Positions 1-5,531 of a DNA stretch of 8,659 nt are shown here, piece by piece. The stretch spans positions 1 to 8,659 of the forward strand of contig JAIFMR010000121.1 of assembly GCA_020048255.1 (NCBI GenBank). Direction: 5' to 3'. The position numbers were made by a program, and so were the translations under genes. This stretch comes from Rhodoferax sp. Lineage in GTDB: Bacteria > Pseudomonadota > Gammaproteobacteria > Burkholderiales > Burkholderiaceae_C. Numbering within the stretch: position 1 is the stretch's first letter; each line of letters opens with the position of its first letter. The notes beneath the pieces are model-generated. The model saw only the letters and a list, made by a program, of their open reading frames with translations. It did no database searches and was not told the DNA's origin.

Positions 1-1665
1 GCCCGCGTGGGTTACGTCAATGGCGAATATGTGCTGAACCCTGGTCAGACCGCACGCAAGAACAGCCAAATGGAATTGGTGGTGGCGGGTACCGAATCAG
101 CCGTGCTGATGGTGGAGTCTGAAGCCCAGCAACTGTCCGAAGAAATCATGCTCGGCGCCGTGGTGTTTGGCCACACGCAAGGCGCGATTGCCATCAACGC
201 GATTCATGAACTGGTTCGTGACGCCGGCAAACCGGTGTGGGACTGGAAAGCACCTGCCAAGGACGAAGCATTGATCGCCAAGATCGACAGCCTGGCCAAG
301 GACAAGCTGGTGGCTGCCTACCAGATCCGCAACAAACAAGCCCGCACCCAAGCTTGCCGTGCAGCCTACGCCGAAGTCATGGCTGCTTTGAAAGCGGAAG
401 GCGTGGCGTTTGATGGCGTGGCCATTGAAGGCTTGCTGTTTGAAATTGAAGCGAAGATCGTTCGTGGTCAGATTCTGGCGGGTGAGCCGCGCATTGACGG
501 TCGCGACACCCGCACCGTGCGTGCCATTGAAATCCGCAATGGCGTGCTGCCGCGGACCCACGGCTCGGCCCTGTTCACCCGCGGTGAAACCCAGGCTTTG
601 GTCGTGACGACGCTGGGTACCGAGCGTGATGCCCAGCGCATTGACGCCCTGAGCGGTGATTACGAAGACCGTTTCATGCTGCACTACAACATGCCTCCCT
701 TCGCCACAGGCGAAACGGGCCGTGTCGGCACGCCCAAGCGCCGCGAAATCGGCCACGGCCGTCTGGCCAAGCGCGCCCTGGTGGCGGTGTTGCCAACCAA
801 GGAAGACTTTCCGTACACCATGCGTGTGGTGTCTGAAGTGACCGAATCCAATGGTTCGTCATCGATGGCGTCCGTCTGTGGTGGCTGCTTGAGTTTGATG
901 GACGCGGGTGTGCCTTTGAAGGCGCATGTGGCCGGTATTGCCATGGGTCTGATCAAGGACGACAACCGTTTTGCCGTGTTGACTGACATTCTGGGTGACG
1001 AAGATCACCTGGGCGACATGGACTTCAAGGTGGCCGGTACCACCAACGGCATCACGGCGCTGCAGATGGACATCAAGATCCAGGGCATCACCAAGGAAAT
1101 CATGCAAGTGGCGTTGGCTCAGGCCAAAGAAGCGCGCATGCACATCCTGGGCAAGATGGTGGAAGCCATGGGTGAAGCCAAGACCGAGGTGTCCAACTTT
1201 GCGCCTCGCCTGTTCACCATGAAGATCAACCCCGAGAAGATCCGTGACGTGATTGGCAAGGGTGGTTCAGTCATTCGCGCCTTGACCGAAGAAACCGGCA
1301 CACAGATCAACATCGACGAAGACGGCACCATCACCATCGCATCCGCTGACCCAGCCAAGGCTGAAGAAGCCAAGCGTCGCATTGAGCAGATCACCGCTGA
1401 AGTTGAAATTGGCAAGGTTTACGAAGGCCCTGTGGTCAAGATTTTGGACTTTGGTGCCCTGATCAACCTGCTGCCGGGCAAGGATGGCTTGCTGCACATC
1501 AGTCAAATTGCACATGAACGCGTCGAAAAGGTCACGGACTATCTTGCAGAAGGCCAGATCGTCAAGGTCAAGGTCATGGAAACTGACGAAAAAGGCCGCA
1601 TCAAGCTGTCGATGAAAGCGCTGCTAGAGCGTCCGGCCCAAGGTGCGCCGGACAACCGGGCTTAA
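1..1665 (+). CDS. pnp: Polynucleotide phosphorylase (PNPase), 5'-truncated by the window edge
   Basis: PNPase is a phosphorolytic 3'-5' exoribonuclease that releases nucleoside diphosphates from RNA. It works as a homotrimer, often within the RNA degradosome. The frame is open from base 1, so this is a partial gene of 554 visible residues; from the remembered E. coli protein (711 aa) about 150 N-terminal residues, most of the first RNase PH-like domain, lie off the left edge. The first GTG (7) is not a start. Visible in order are the end of RNase PH domain 1 and the all-alpha linker, then the second, catalytic RNase PH domain. That domain carries the phosphate-binding NGSSSMASVCGG motif (about 850-885) and the GDEDHLGDMDFK motif (about 994-1029) with its metal-binding aspartates. 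The KH domain has its GKGG loop at about 1255-1266, and the S1 domain spans about 1411-1620. It ends in TAA with no frameshift. The missing half of the active site cannot be judged. Confidence 0.97.
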   Translation, partial: ARVGYVNGEYVLNPGQTARKNSQMELVVAGTESAVLMVESEAQQLSEEIMLGAVVFGHTQGAIAINAIHELVRDAGKPVWDWKAPAKDEALIAKIDSLAKDKLVAAYQIRNKQARTQACRAAYAEVMAALKAEGVAFDGVAIEGLLFEIEAKIVRGQILAGEPRIDGRDTRTVRAIEIRNGVLPRTHGSALFTRGETQALVVTTLGTERDAQRIDALSGDYEDRFMLHYNMPPFATGETGRVGTPKRREIGHGRLAKRALVAVLPTKEDFPYTMRVVSEVTESNGSSSMASVCGGCLSLMDAGVPLKAHVAGIAMGLIKDDNRFAVLTDILGDEDHLGDMDFKVAGTTNGITALQMDIKIQGITKEIMQVALAQAKEARMHILGKMVEAMGEAKTEVSNFAPRLFTMKINPEKIRDVIGKGGSVIRALTEETGTQINIDEDGTITIASADPAKAEEAKRRIEQITAEVEIGKVYEGPVVKILDFGALINLLPGKDGLLHISQIAHERVEKVTDYLAEGQIVKVKVMETDEKGRIKLSMKALLERPAQGAPDNRA

Positions 1666-1677
1666 GGCGTTCATTTA

Positions 1678-1726
1678 TTTGATAGCTAACAGCCCTTGTT
1701 GAACAAGGGCCAGAGGCCAAAAAGAC
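1678..1726. repeat. Hairpin-forming intergenic repeat-like element between pnp and the oxidoreductase gene
   Basis: A perfect inverted repeat gcccttgtt-g-aacaagggc fills 1692-1710. It can fold as an 8-bp stem with a 3-base loop. It is flanked by TTTGATAGCT (1678-1687) on the left and AGAGGCCAAAAAGACC (1712-1727) on the right. From memory, elements of this form (TTTGATAGCT, a short GC-rich palindrome, then AGAGGCCAAAA) are scattered through intergenic regions of Comamonadaceae genomes. The assignment to that family is inference and was not checked by search. No run of T follows the stem on either strand, so it is not a typical intrinsic terminator; it could act as an mRNA 3'-end stabiliser for pnp. 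The AGAGG at 1712-1716 is also the best ribosome binding site candidate for the next gene. Confidence 0.55.
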
Positions 1727-1727
1727 C

Positions 1728-2723
1728 ATGAAAGTCATTGACATCACAGGCTACGGCGGCCCCGACGTGCTGCGTCTGGCAGAGCGCCCTGTGCCCGTCG
1801 CGGGTGCGGGCCATGCGCTCATTCGCGTGAGTGCCAGCGGTGTCAATCGTCCGGATGTGCTTCAGCGCCTGGGTAACTACCCGGTGCCACCTGGTGCGTC
1901 GGACGTTTTGGGTCTGGAAGTAGCGGGCAGTATCGTGCAAGGCGACTCGGCTGAGCTGGCTGCGGCTGGTTTTCAGTTGGGCGACCGCGTGTGTGCACTC
2001 GTGACTGGCGGGGGTTATGCAGAGTACTGTGTGGCGCCCATTGGCCAATGCTTGCCGGTGCCTGCCGGGCTGAGTGATATCGAAGCGGCTAGTCTGCCCG
2101 AGACATTTTTCACGGTCTGGAGCAACCTGATGGAGCGCGCTCACCTACAGCAAGGTGAGTCGGTGCTGATTCAGGGCGGCTCCAGTGGTATCGGTGTCAC
2201 GGCCATTCAGCTGGCCAAGCTGGCAAGGGCTCGCGTGTTTGTCACGGCAGGGAGCGACGAGAAGTGCTCTGCCTGCGTTGCGCTGGGCGCCGATGCGGCC
2301 ATCAACTACAAAACCCACGACTTCCAGAGTGAAATCATGCGCCTGACTGAGGGTCAGGGCGTGGATGTGATTCTGGACATGGTGGCGGGTAGCTATGTGG
2401 CCAAAGAGGTGCAGTGCCTCAAAGAAGATGGGCGTCTTGCTATTATTTCGATACTAGGTGGGGTCCACAGCGAGTTCAATGCCGGTTTGGTATTGCGCCG
2501 CCGCCTGACCATCACCGGCTCAACACTGCGGCCCCGGCCGGTGGCGTTCAAGTCAGCGGTGGCCAGTGCTTGCCAACAGCACGTTTGGCCTGCGCTGGCA
2601 GACAAACGCATCAAGCCGGTGATTTATCGCACCTTTGCTGCGGCTGACGTGGCGCAGGCGCATGCCTTGATGGAGTCGAGCCAGCACGTTGGAAAAATTG
2701 TTTTGACTTGGGGAAATTCATGA
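1728..2723 (+). CDS. NAD(P)H:quinone oxidoreductase, zinc-free MDR superfamily, PIG3-like
   Basis: This 331-residue protein belongs to the medium-chain dehydrogenase/reductase superfamily. It most resembles the PIG3/TP53I3-type NADPH quinone reductases, which reduce quinones using NADPH in the cytosol. The N-terminal GroES-like domain (about residues 1-125) contains SGVNRPDVLQRLG (37-49) and GLEVAGSI (62-69). The position where zinc alcohol dehydrogenases carry the GHE zinc ligand reads GLE, so a catalytic zinc is unlikely. The nucleotide-binding Rossmann domain has VLIQGGSSGIGVTAIQLAK (146-164), followed by TAGSDEK and LGADAAINY. STLRPRPVAFK near residues 265-275 is typical of the PIG3 group. 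The ATG at 1728 gives the family's usual length, with AGAGG about 11 bases upstream. The stop overlaps the tpiA start (ATGA), implying translational coupling with that gene. The in vivo substrate cannot be told from sequence. Family assignment is firm; function is inferred. Confidence 0.9.
   Translation: MKVIDITGYGGPDVLRLAERPVPVAGAGHALIRVSASGVNRPDVLQRLGNYPVPPGASDVLGLEVAGSIVQGDSAELAAAGFQLGDRVCALVTGGGYAEYCVAPIGQCLPVPAGLSDIEAASLPETFFTVWSNLMERAHLQQGESVLIQGGSSGIGVTAIQLAKLARARVFVTAGSDEKCSACVALGADAAINYKTHDFQSEIMRLTEGQGVDVILDMVAGSYVAKEVQCLKEDGRLAIISILGGVHSEFNAGLVLRRRLTITGSTLRPRPVAFKSAVASACQQHVWPALADKRIKPVIYRTFAAADVAQAHALMESSQHVGKIVLTWGNS
2710..2714 (+). promoter_or_regulatory. Ribosome binding site fixing the tpiA start
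   Basis: GGGGA at 2710-2714 sits 5 bases before the ATG at 2720, inside the last codons of the upstream oxidoreductase gene. This spacing, and the match of MKKKLIAGNWKMN to the family N-terminus, favour ATG 2720 over the in-frame TTG at 2708, which lies partly on this motif and has no site of its own. Confidence 0.6.
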
Positions 2724-3463
2724 AGAAAAAACTCATTGCCGGTAATTGGAAGATGAATGGCAGCCTGGCTGCCAATGAGCAACTCCTGAAGGCGATTCTG
2801 GCTGGAATGGGGCAGCCCACGTGCCAGGTGGCTGTGGGGGTTCCGGCGATTTACTTGTCGCAATGCCAAGGTCTTCTGGCCGGAACGGCCATTGATCTGG
2901 CGGCGCAAGACGTCTCCGCGCAGGAAAGTGGTGCGTACACCGGAGAAGTCTCGGGCGCCATGCTCAAGGAGTTCGGTGTGCGTTATGCCATCGTGGGGCA
3001 CTCAGAGCGTCGTCAATACCACGGTGAAACCGACGAACTCGTTGCCCTGAAGGCGCAGCGCGCATTGGGTTGTGGTATCACGCCCATCGTGTGTGTAGGC
3101 GAAACACTGGCTGAGCGTGAAGCGGGTAAGACAGATGAAGTCGTCAAGCGCCAATTGGCCGCTGTCATTCATGCCAATGGACATTGCATCAGCGAAATTG
3201 TGGTGGCGTATGAGCCTGTGTGGGCCATTGGTACCGGCAAAACCGCCACGCCTGAGATGGCGCAGCAGGTGCATGCCGTGTTGCGTGCGCAACTCAAGGC
3301 GGCGTCAGCCAGTGCGGATCGTATTGCGCTACTTTACGGTGGCAGCATGAATGCAGCCAACGCCAGTGCGCTGCTGGCGCAGCCCGATATTGATGGCGGG
3401 CTGATTGGTGGTGCCGCTTTGAAGGCGCCAGATTTTTTAACCATTATTGCTGCCGCCGCTTGA
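2720..3463 (+). CDS. tpiA: Triosephosphate isomerase
   Basis: TpiA interconverts dihydroxyacetone phosphate and glyceraldehyde 3-phosphate in glycolysis and gluconeogenesis; it is a cytosolic TIM-barrel dimer. Starting at ATG 2720 the protein has 247 residues, the normal bacterial length. The substrate-binding pair Asn9 and Lys11 lies in GNWKMN, the electrophile His94 in YAIVGHSERR, and the catalytic base Glu165 in VAYEPVWAIGTGK, which also includes the flexible loop 6. The phosphate-gripping YGGS lies at 206-209 and the GLIGGAALK loop at 227-235. Every catalytic residue is present, so the enzyme should be active. The gene overlaps the upstream oxidoreductase stop by four bases (ATGA) and is followed 38 bases later by secG, a tpiA-secG pairing common in bacteria. 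No terminator is visible between tpiA and secG, so co-transcription is likely. Confidence 0.98.
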   Translation: MKKKLIAGNWKMNGSLAANEQLLKAILAGMGQPTCQVAVGVPAIYLSQCQGLLAGTAIDLAAQDVSAQESGAYTGEVSGAMLKEFGVRYAIVGHSERRQYHGETDELVALKAQRALGCGITPIVCVGETLAEREAGKTDEVVKRQLAAVIHANGHCISEIVVAYEPVWAIGTGKTATPEMAQQVHAVLRAQLKAASASADRIALLYGGSMNAANASALLAQPDIDGGLIGGAALKAPDFLTIIAAAA

Positions 3464-3490
3464 AAGCCAAGTGTAGATTGCTATTGAATC

Positions 3491-3495
3491 AGGAG
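3491..3495 (+). promoter_or_regulatory. Ribosome binding site of secG
   Basis: AGGAG at 3491-3495 stands 6 bases before ATG 3502. It is a strong Shine-Dalgarno match and fixes the secG start. The rest of the 38-base tpiA-secG gap shows no clear hairpin or promoter. Confidence 0.75.
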
Positions 3496-3501
3496 TGAAG
3501 A

Positions 3502-3855
3502 ATGAATGTCGTGTTAACTGTTGTGTTGGCTGTGCAGATGATCTCTGCATTGGCGATGGTCGGGTTGATTTTGGTTCAGCATGGCAAAGGGGCCGACATG
3601 GGAGCGGCTTTTGGCAGCGGCGGATCCGGTAGCCTGTTTGGAGCCAGTGGGAGCGCTAACTTTTTGTCACGCACCACAGCCGTTTTAGCGACGGTTTTCT
3701 TTGTCAGCACCTTGATGCTGGCTTATTTTGGTACGGCTCGCCCAGCAGCAAGTTCAGGCAGTGTCCTTGAAAATGCAGCACTGGTGGCGCCTGTCCCTGC
3801 TGCGATCGCGCCGGCCGCGCCAGTCTCAGGTGCGGCTCAAATTCCTTCGAAATAA
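3502..3855 (+). CDS. secG: Protein-export translocase subunit SecG
   Basis: SecG is the small non-essential subunit of the SecYEG inner-membrane channel and stimulates SecA-driven preprotein export. The 117-residue product has the family layout. Membrane helix 1 is at about residues 3-26 (VVLTVVLAVQMISALAMVGLILVQ). A Gly/Ser-rich linker with the conserved HGKGADMGAAFGSGGSGSLFGASG follows (27-50), then NFLSRTTAVLATVFF leading into helix 2 (about 58-77). The C-terminal tail from about residue 80 is rich in Ala, Pro and Val and of low complexity, as is usual for proteobacterial SecG; it is probably disordered. The start at ATG 3502 has AGGAG six bases upstream. Downstream lies the tRNA-Leu(GAG) gene; the same secG-tRNA-Leu(GAG) adjacency (secG-leuU) is known in E. 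coli. Confidence 0.96.
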   Translation: MNVVLTVVLAVQMISALAMVGLILVQHGKGADMGAAFGSGGSGSLFGASGSANFLSRTTAVLATVFFVSTLMLAYFGTARPAASSGSVLENAALVAPVPAAIAPAAPVSGAAQIPSK

Positions 3856-3971
3856 TTGCGTCTGCAACGACCCTGTTTCCTCAGGAATGGTGGGGATTTC
3901 AGGGTAAACTCTAATGCATCTGGACGGACAAAACTTTGTTATTGCGTTAGTTCGTCTGGGTAATCAAAACG
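3856..3971 (+). promoter_or_regulatory. Non-coding gap between secG and tRNA-Leu; possible promoter and hairpin
   Basis: This 116-base stretch holds no convincing ORF. It includes the 6-bp inverted repeat ACCCTG (3870-3875) / CAGGGT (3900-3905), enclosing a smaller TTCC-TCA-GGAA hairpin (3877-3887). No T-run follows, so an intrinsic terminator for secG is not supported. Candidate -10 boxes are TAAACT (3905-3910) and TCTAAT (3910-3915); I see no good -35 box at 16-18 bases from either. TTGTTA (3936-3941) with TAATCA (3961-3966) is another weak pair, but its 19-base spacing is long and it lies almost on the tRNA. A promoter for the tRNA and nuo genes is expected here from position, but its exact site cannot be fixed by eye. 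Confidence 0.3.
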
Positions 3972-4056
3972 GCCGTCGTGGTGAAATTGGTAGACACGCT
4001 ATCTTGAGGTGGTAGTGGCGAAAGCTGTGCGAGTTCGAGTCTCGCCGACGGCACCA
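3972..4056 (+). tRNA. leuU: tRNA-Leu, anticodon GAG, CCA encoded
   Basis: This 85-base class II tRNA folds fully. The acceptor stem GCCGTCG (3972-3978) pairs with CGACGGC (4046-4052), followed by discriminator A and genomic CCA (4054-4056). The D arm carries AATTGGTAGAC. The anticodon stem CTATC (3999-4003) / GGTAG (4011-4015) encloses loop TTGAGGT, giving anticodon GAG at 4006-4008, which reads leucine codons CUC and CUU. A long variable arm of GGC-GAAA-GCT form follows. The T stem GCGAG (4029-4033) / CTCGC (4041-4045) encloses TTCGAGT. The long variable arm, discriminator A and GAG anticodon identify leucine. It corresponds to E. coli leuU, which also adjoins secG. The gene lies directly before nuoA, with only about 8 bases between CCA and the nuoA coding frame, so a nuo transcript starting upstream would have to be cut at the tRNA 3' end. 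Confidence 0.97.
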
Positions 4057-4064
4057 AGTAAAAA

Positions 4065-4418
4065 ATTGATCAATATCTGCCAGTTATCCTTTTTATTTTG
4101 ATAGGCATCTCGGTGGGGGTCATGCCGCAGGTGATTGGCTACATCCTTGGGCCGAATCGGCCCGACCCAGCTAAAAACTCCCCTTACGAATGCGGCTTTG
4201 AAGCCTTTGGTGATGCGCGAATGAAATTTGACGTGCGCTACTACCTGATCGCGATTCTTTTTATTCTGTTCGATCTGGAAACAGCCCTGTTGTTTCCTTG
4301 GGCTGTGACGCTGAAGGAACTGGGTTTGTATGGTTTCCTGGTTGGTTTGGAAATTGTGACCATCCTGACGATCGGCTTTGTGTATATGTGGATTAAAGGC
4401 GCTCTGGATTGGGAGTAA
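4065..4418 (+). CDS. nuoA: NADH-quinone oxidoreductase subunit A; start codon non-canonical or missing
   Basis: NuoA (ND3 homologue) is a three-helix membrane subunit of complex I, next to the quinone channel. Numbering from ATT 4065, helix 1 spans about 4-28, helix 2 about 58-77 and helix 3 about 88-108. Between helices 1 and 2 lies the conserved loop NSPYECGFEAFGDARMKFDVRYY with Cys43; acidic Asp70 and Glu72 lie in helix 2. The C-terminus KGALDWE is typical. The start is the problem. IDQYLPVILFILIG, encoded from 4065, matches the remembered family N-terminus, but the frame begins at a TAA (4059-4061) and contains no ATG, GTG or TTG until TTG 4098, which would remove half of helix 1; the first ATG is 4122. 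ATT 4065 (117 aa) is chosen to include all conserved sequence. No Shine-Dalgarno sequence is visible; the preceding bases are the tRNA acceptor end. Gene identity is certain, the start is not. Confidence 0.85.
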   Translation: MDQYLPVILFILIGISVGVMPQVIGYILGPNRPDPAKNSPYECGFEAFGDARMKFDVRYYLIAILFILFDLETALLFPWAVTLKELGLYGFLVGLEIVTILTIGFVYMWIKGALDWE

Positions 4419-4422
4419 CGCG

Positions 4423-4902
4423 ATGATTGAAGGTGTTCTCAAAGAGGGCTTTGTAACAACGAGTTTTGATGCCGTTGTTAATTGGGCCAAGACGGGTTCC
4501 GTTTGGCCGATGACCTTTGGCTTGGCTTGTTGTGCGGTTGAAATGATGCACGCCGCGGCAGCCAGATACGACATCAGTCGGTTCGGTGCTGAAGTGTTTC
4601 GGCCAAGTCCACGTCAGTCTGATCTGATCATTGTGGCAGGCACCTTGACCAACAAGATGGCGCCGGCGTTCCGCAAGGTGTATGACCAGATGGCTGAGCC
4701 GCGTTGGGTGATCAGTATGGGCTCGTGCGCCAACGGCGGTGGCTACTATCATTACAGTTATTCGGTAGTTCGGGGTTGCGACCGAATTGTCCCGGTCGAC
4801 GTGTATGTTCCTGGTTGCCCACCGACGGCTGAGGCCTTGATTTACGGCATTATCCAGCTGCAAAGCAAGATACGCCGTACTCAAACCATCGCACGCACTT
4901 GA
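4423..4902 (+). CDS. nuoB: NADH-quinone oxidoreductase subunit B (N2 cluster subunit)
   Basis: NuoB (PSST homologue) lies in the connecting arm of complex I and carries [4Fe-4S] cluster N2, the last electron carrier before ubiquinone. The ATG at 4423 gives 159 residues, the usual length for betaproteobacterial NuoB, with GGGAG (4411-4415) seven bases upstream inside the end of nuoA. An in-frame GTG at 4378 would overlap nuoA by 41 bases and is rejected. The N2 ligands are all present: the tandem Cys36-Cys37 in FGLACCAVEMM, Cys102 in MGSCANGGGYY and Cys132 in VPGCPPTAEAL. The conserved RPSPRQSDLIIVAGTLTNKMAP segment (60-81) is intact. The gene lies 4 bases after the nuoA stop and 8 bases before nuoC, consistent with one polycistronic mRNA. 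Confidence 0.98.
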   Translation: MIEGVLKEGFVTTSFDAVVNWAKTGSVWPMTFGLACCAVEMMHAAAARYDISRFGAEVFRPSPRQSDLIIVAGTLTNKMAPAFRKVYDQMAEPRWVISMGSCANGGGYYHYSYSVVRGCDRIVPVDVYVPGCPPTAEALIYGIIQLQSKIRRTQTIART

Positions 4903-4910
4903 GGATTGCA

Positions 4911-5528
4911 ATGACTTTATATGCTGTAAATCCTTTGGTTCTCAAGGCGCAAGTCGACGTTGCGCTGGGTGGACTGATTCAAAGCAGTGACGTGCGACTG
5001 GGTGAATTGACTTTGGTAACCCCTGTTGCCAACTATTTGCAAGTGGTCACGGCTTTGCGTGATCACCCCGCGTGCAAATTTGAGCAGTTAATTGACCTGT
5101 GTGGCGTGGATTATTCAACCTACAAAGATCAACCTTTGGTTGGCTCACGTTTTTGTGTTGTGTTGCATCTGCTCTCGGTCAGCCTGAATCAGCGGGTTCG
5201 GCTGAAGGTGTTTTTGCCTGACGATGTTGCGCCAGTTTTGCCTTCGGTCTGCGATGTCTGGAGCGCTGCAAACTGGTTTGAACGTGAAGCCTTTGATCTG
5301 TTTGGCATTGTGTTTGAGGGTCACGACGATCTGCGACGCATTTTGACGGATTATGGATTTATCGGGCATCCGTTTCGCAAGGACTTCCCCTTGTCTGGCC
5401 ATGTTGAGATGCGTTATGACGCTGAGCAAAAACGTGTGGTTTATCAGCCTGTCACGATTGAGCCGAGAGAAATCACGCCGCGTGTCATCCGCGAGGAAAA
5501 CTACGGAGCCTTGCATAAGGCAGTTTGA
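4911..5528 (+). CDS. nuoC: NADH-quinone oxidoreductase subunit C (30 kDa subunit)
   Basis: NuoC has no cofactor. It forms part of the peripheral arm of complex I, packing on NuoD near the quinone-binding region. ATG 4911 gives 205 residues (MTLYAVNPLVLKAQ), preceded by GAGG (4901-4904) six bases away; an in-frame TTG at 4899 overlapping the nuoB stop is an unlikely start. The family signature is complete: NWFEREAFDLFGIVFEGHDDLRRILTDYGF at residues 121-150, then IGHPFRKDFPLSGHVEMRYD to 170. NuoC and NuoD are separate genes here, unlike the fused NuoCD of E. coli. The stop lies three bases before the nuoD ATG. Confidence 0.98.
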   Translation: MTLYAVNPLVLKAQVDVALGGLIQSSDVRLGELTLVTPVANYLQVVTALRDHPACKFEQLIDLCGVDYSTYKDQPLVGSRFCVVLHLLSVSLNQRVRLKVFLPDDVAPVLPSVCDVWSAANWFEREAFDLFGIVFEGHDDLRRILTDYGFIGHPFRKDFPLSGHVEMRYDAEQKRVVYQPVTIEPREITPRVIREENYGALHKAV

Positions 5529-5531
5529 GTT

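Noticed and set aside
97..756. Long open frame on the minus strand inside pnp (219 codons)
   Set aside because: It is antisense to a clear pnp coding region, has no recognisable domain and reflects codon bias in a GC-rich gene. The other long opposite-strand frames in nuoD, nuoF and nuoB were rejected on the same grounds.
1692..1710. Intrinsic terminator after pnp
   Set aside because: The stem is perfect, but no T-run follows on either strand, so only a hairpin or repeat is claimed.
2433..2457. AT-rich patch with rare codons (ATA CTA) in the oxidoreductase gene, resembling half of the intergenic repeat near 1680
   Set aside because: It encodes GRLAIISILGG, which fits the expected conserved strand of this family, so there is no sign of an inserted repeat; the similarity is short and probably chance.
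4066..4101. Tiny upstream ORF (TTG to TGA) overlapping TTG 4098 that could couple translation into nuoA
   Set aside because: It is only 11 codons, has no ribosome binding site and is just the +1 frame of conserved NuoA N-terminal sequence.
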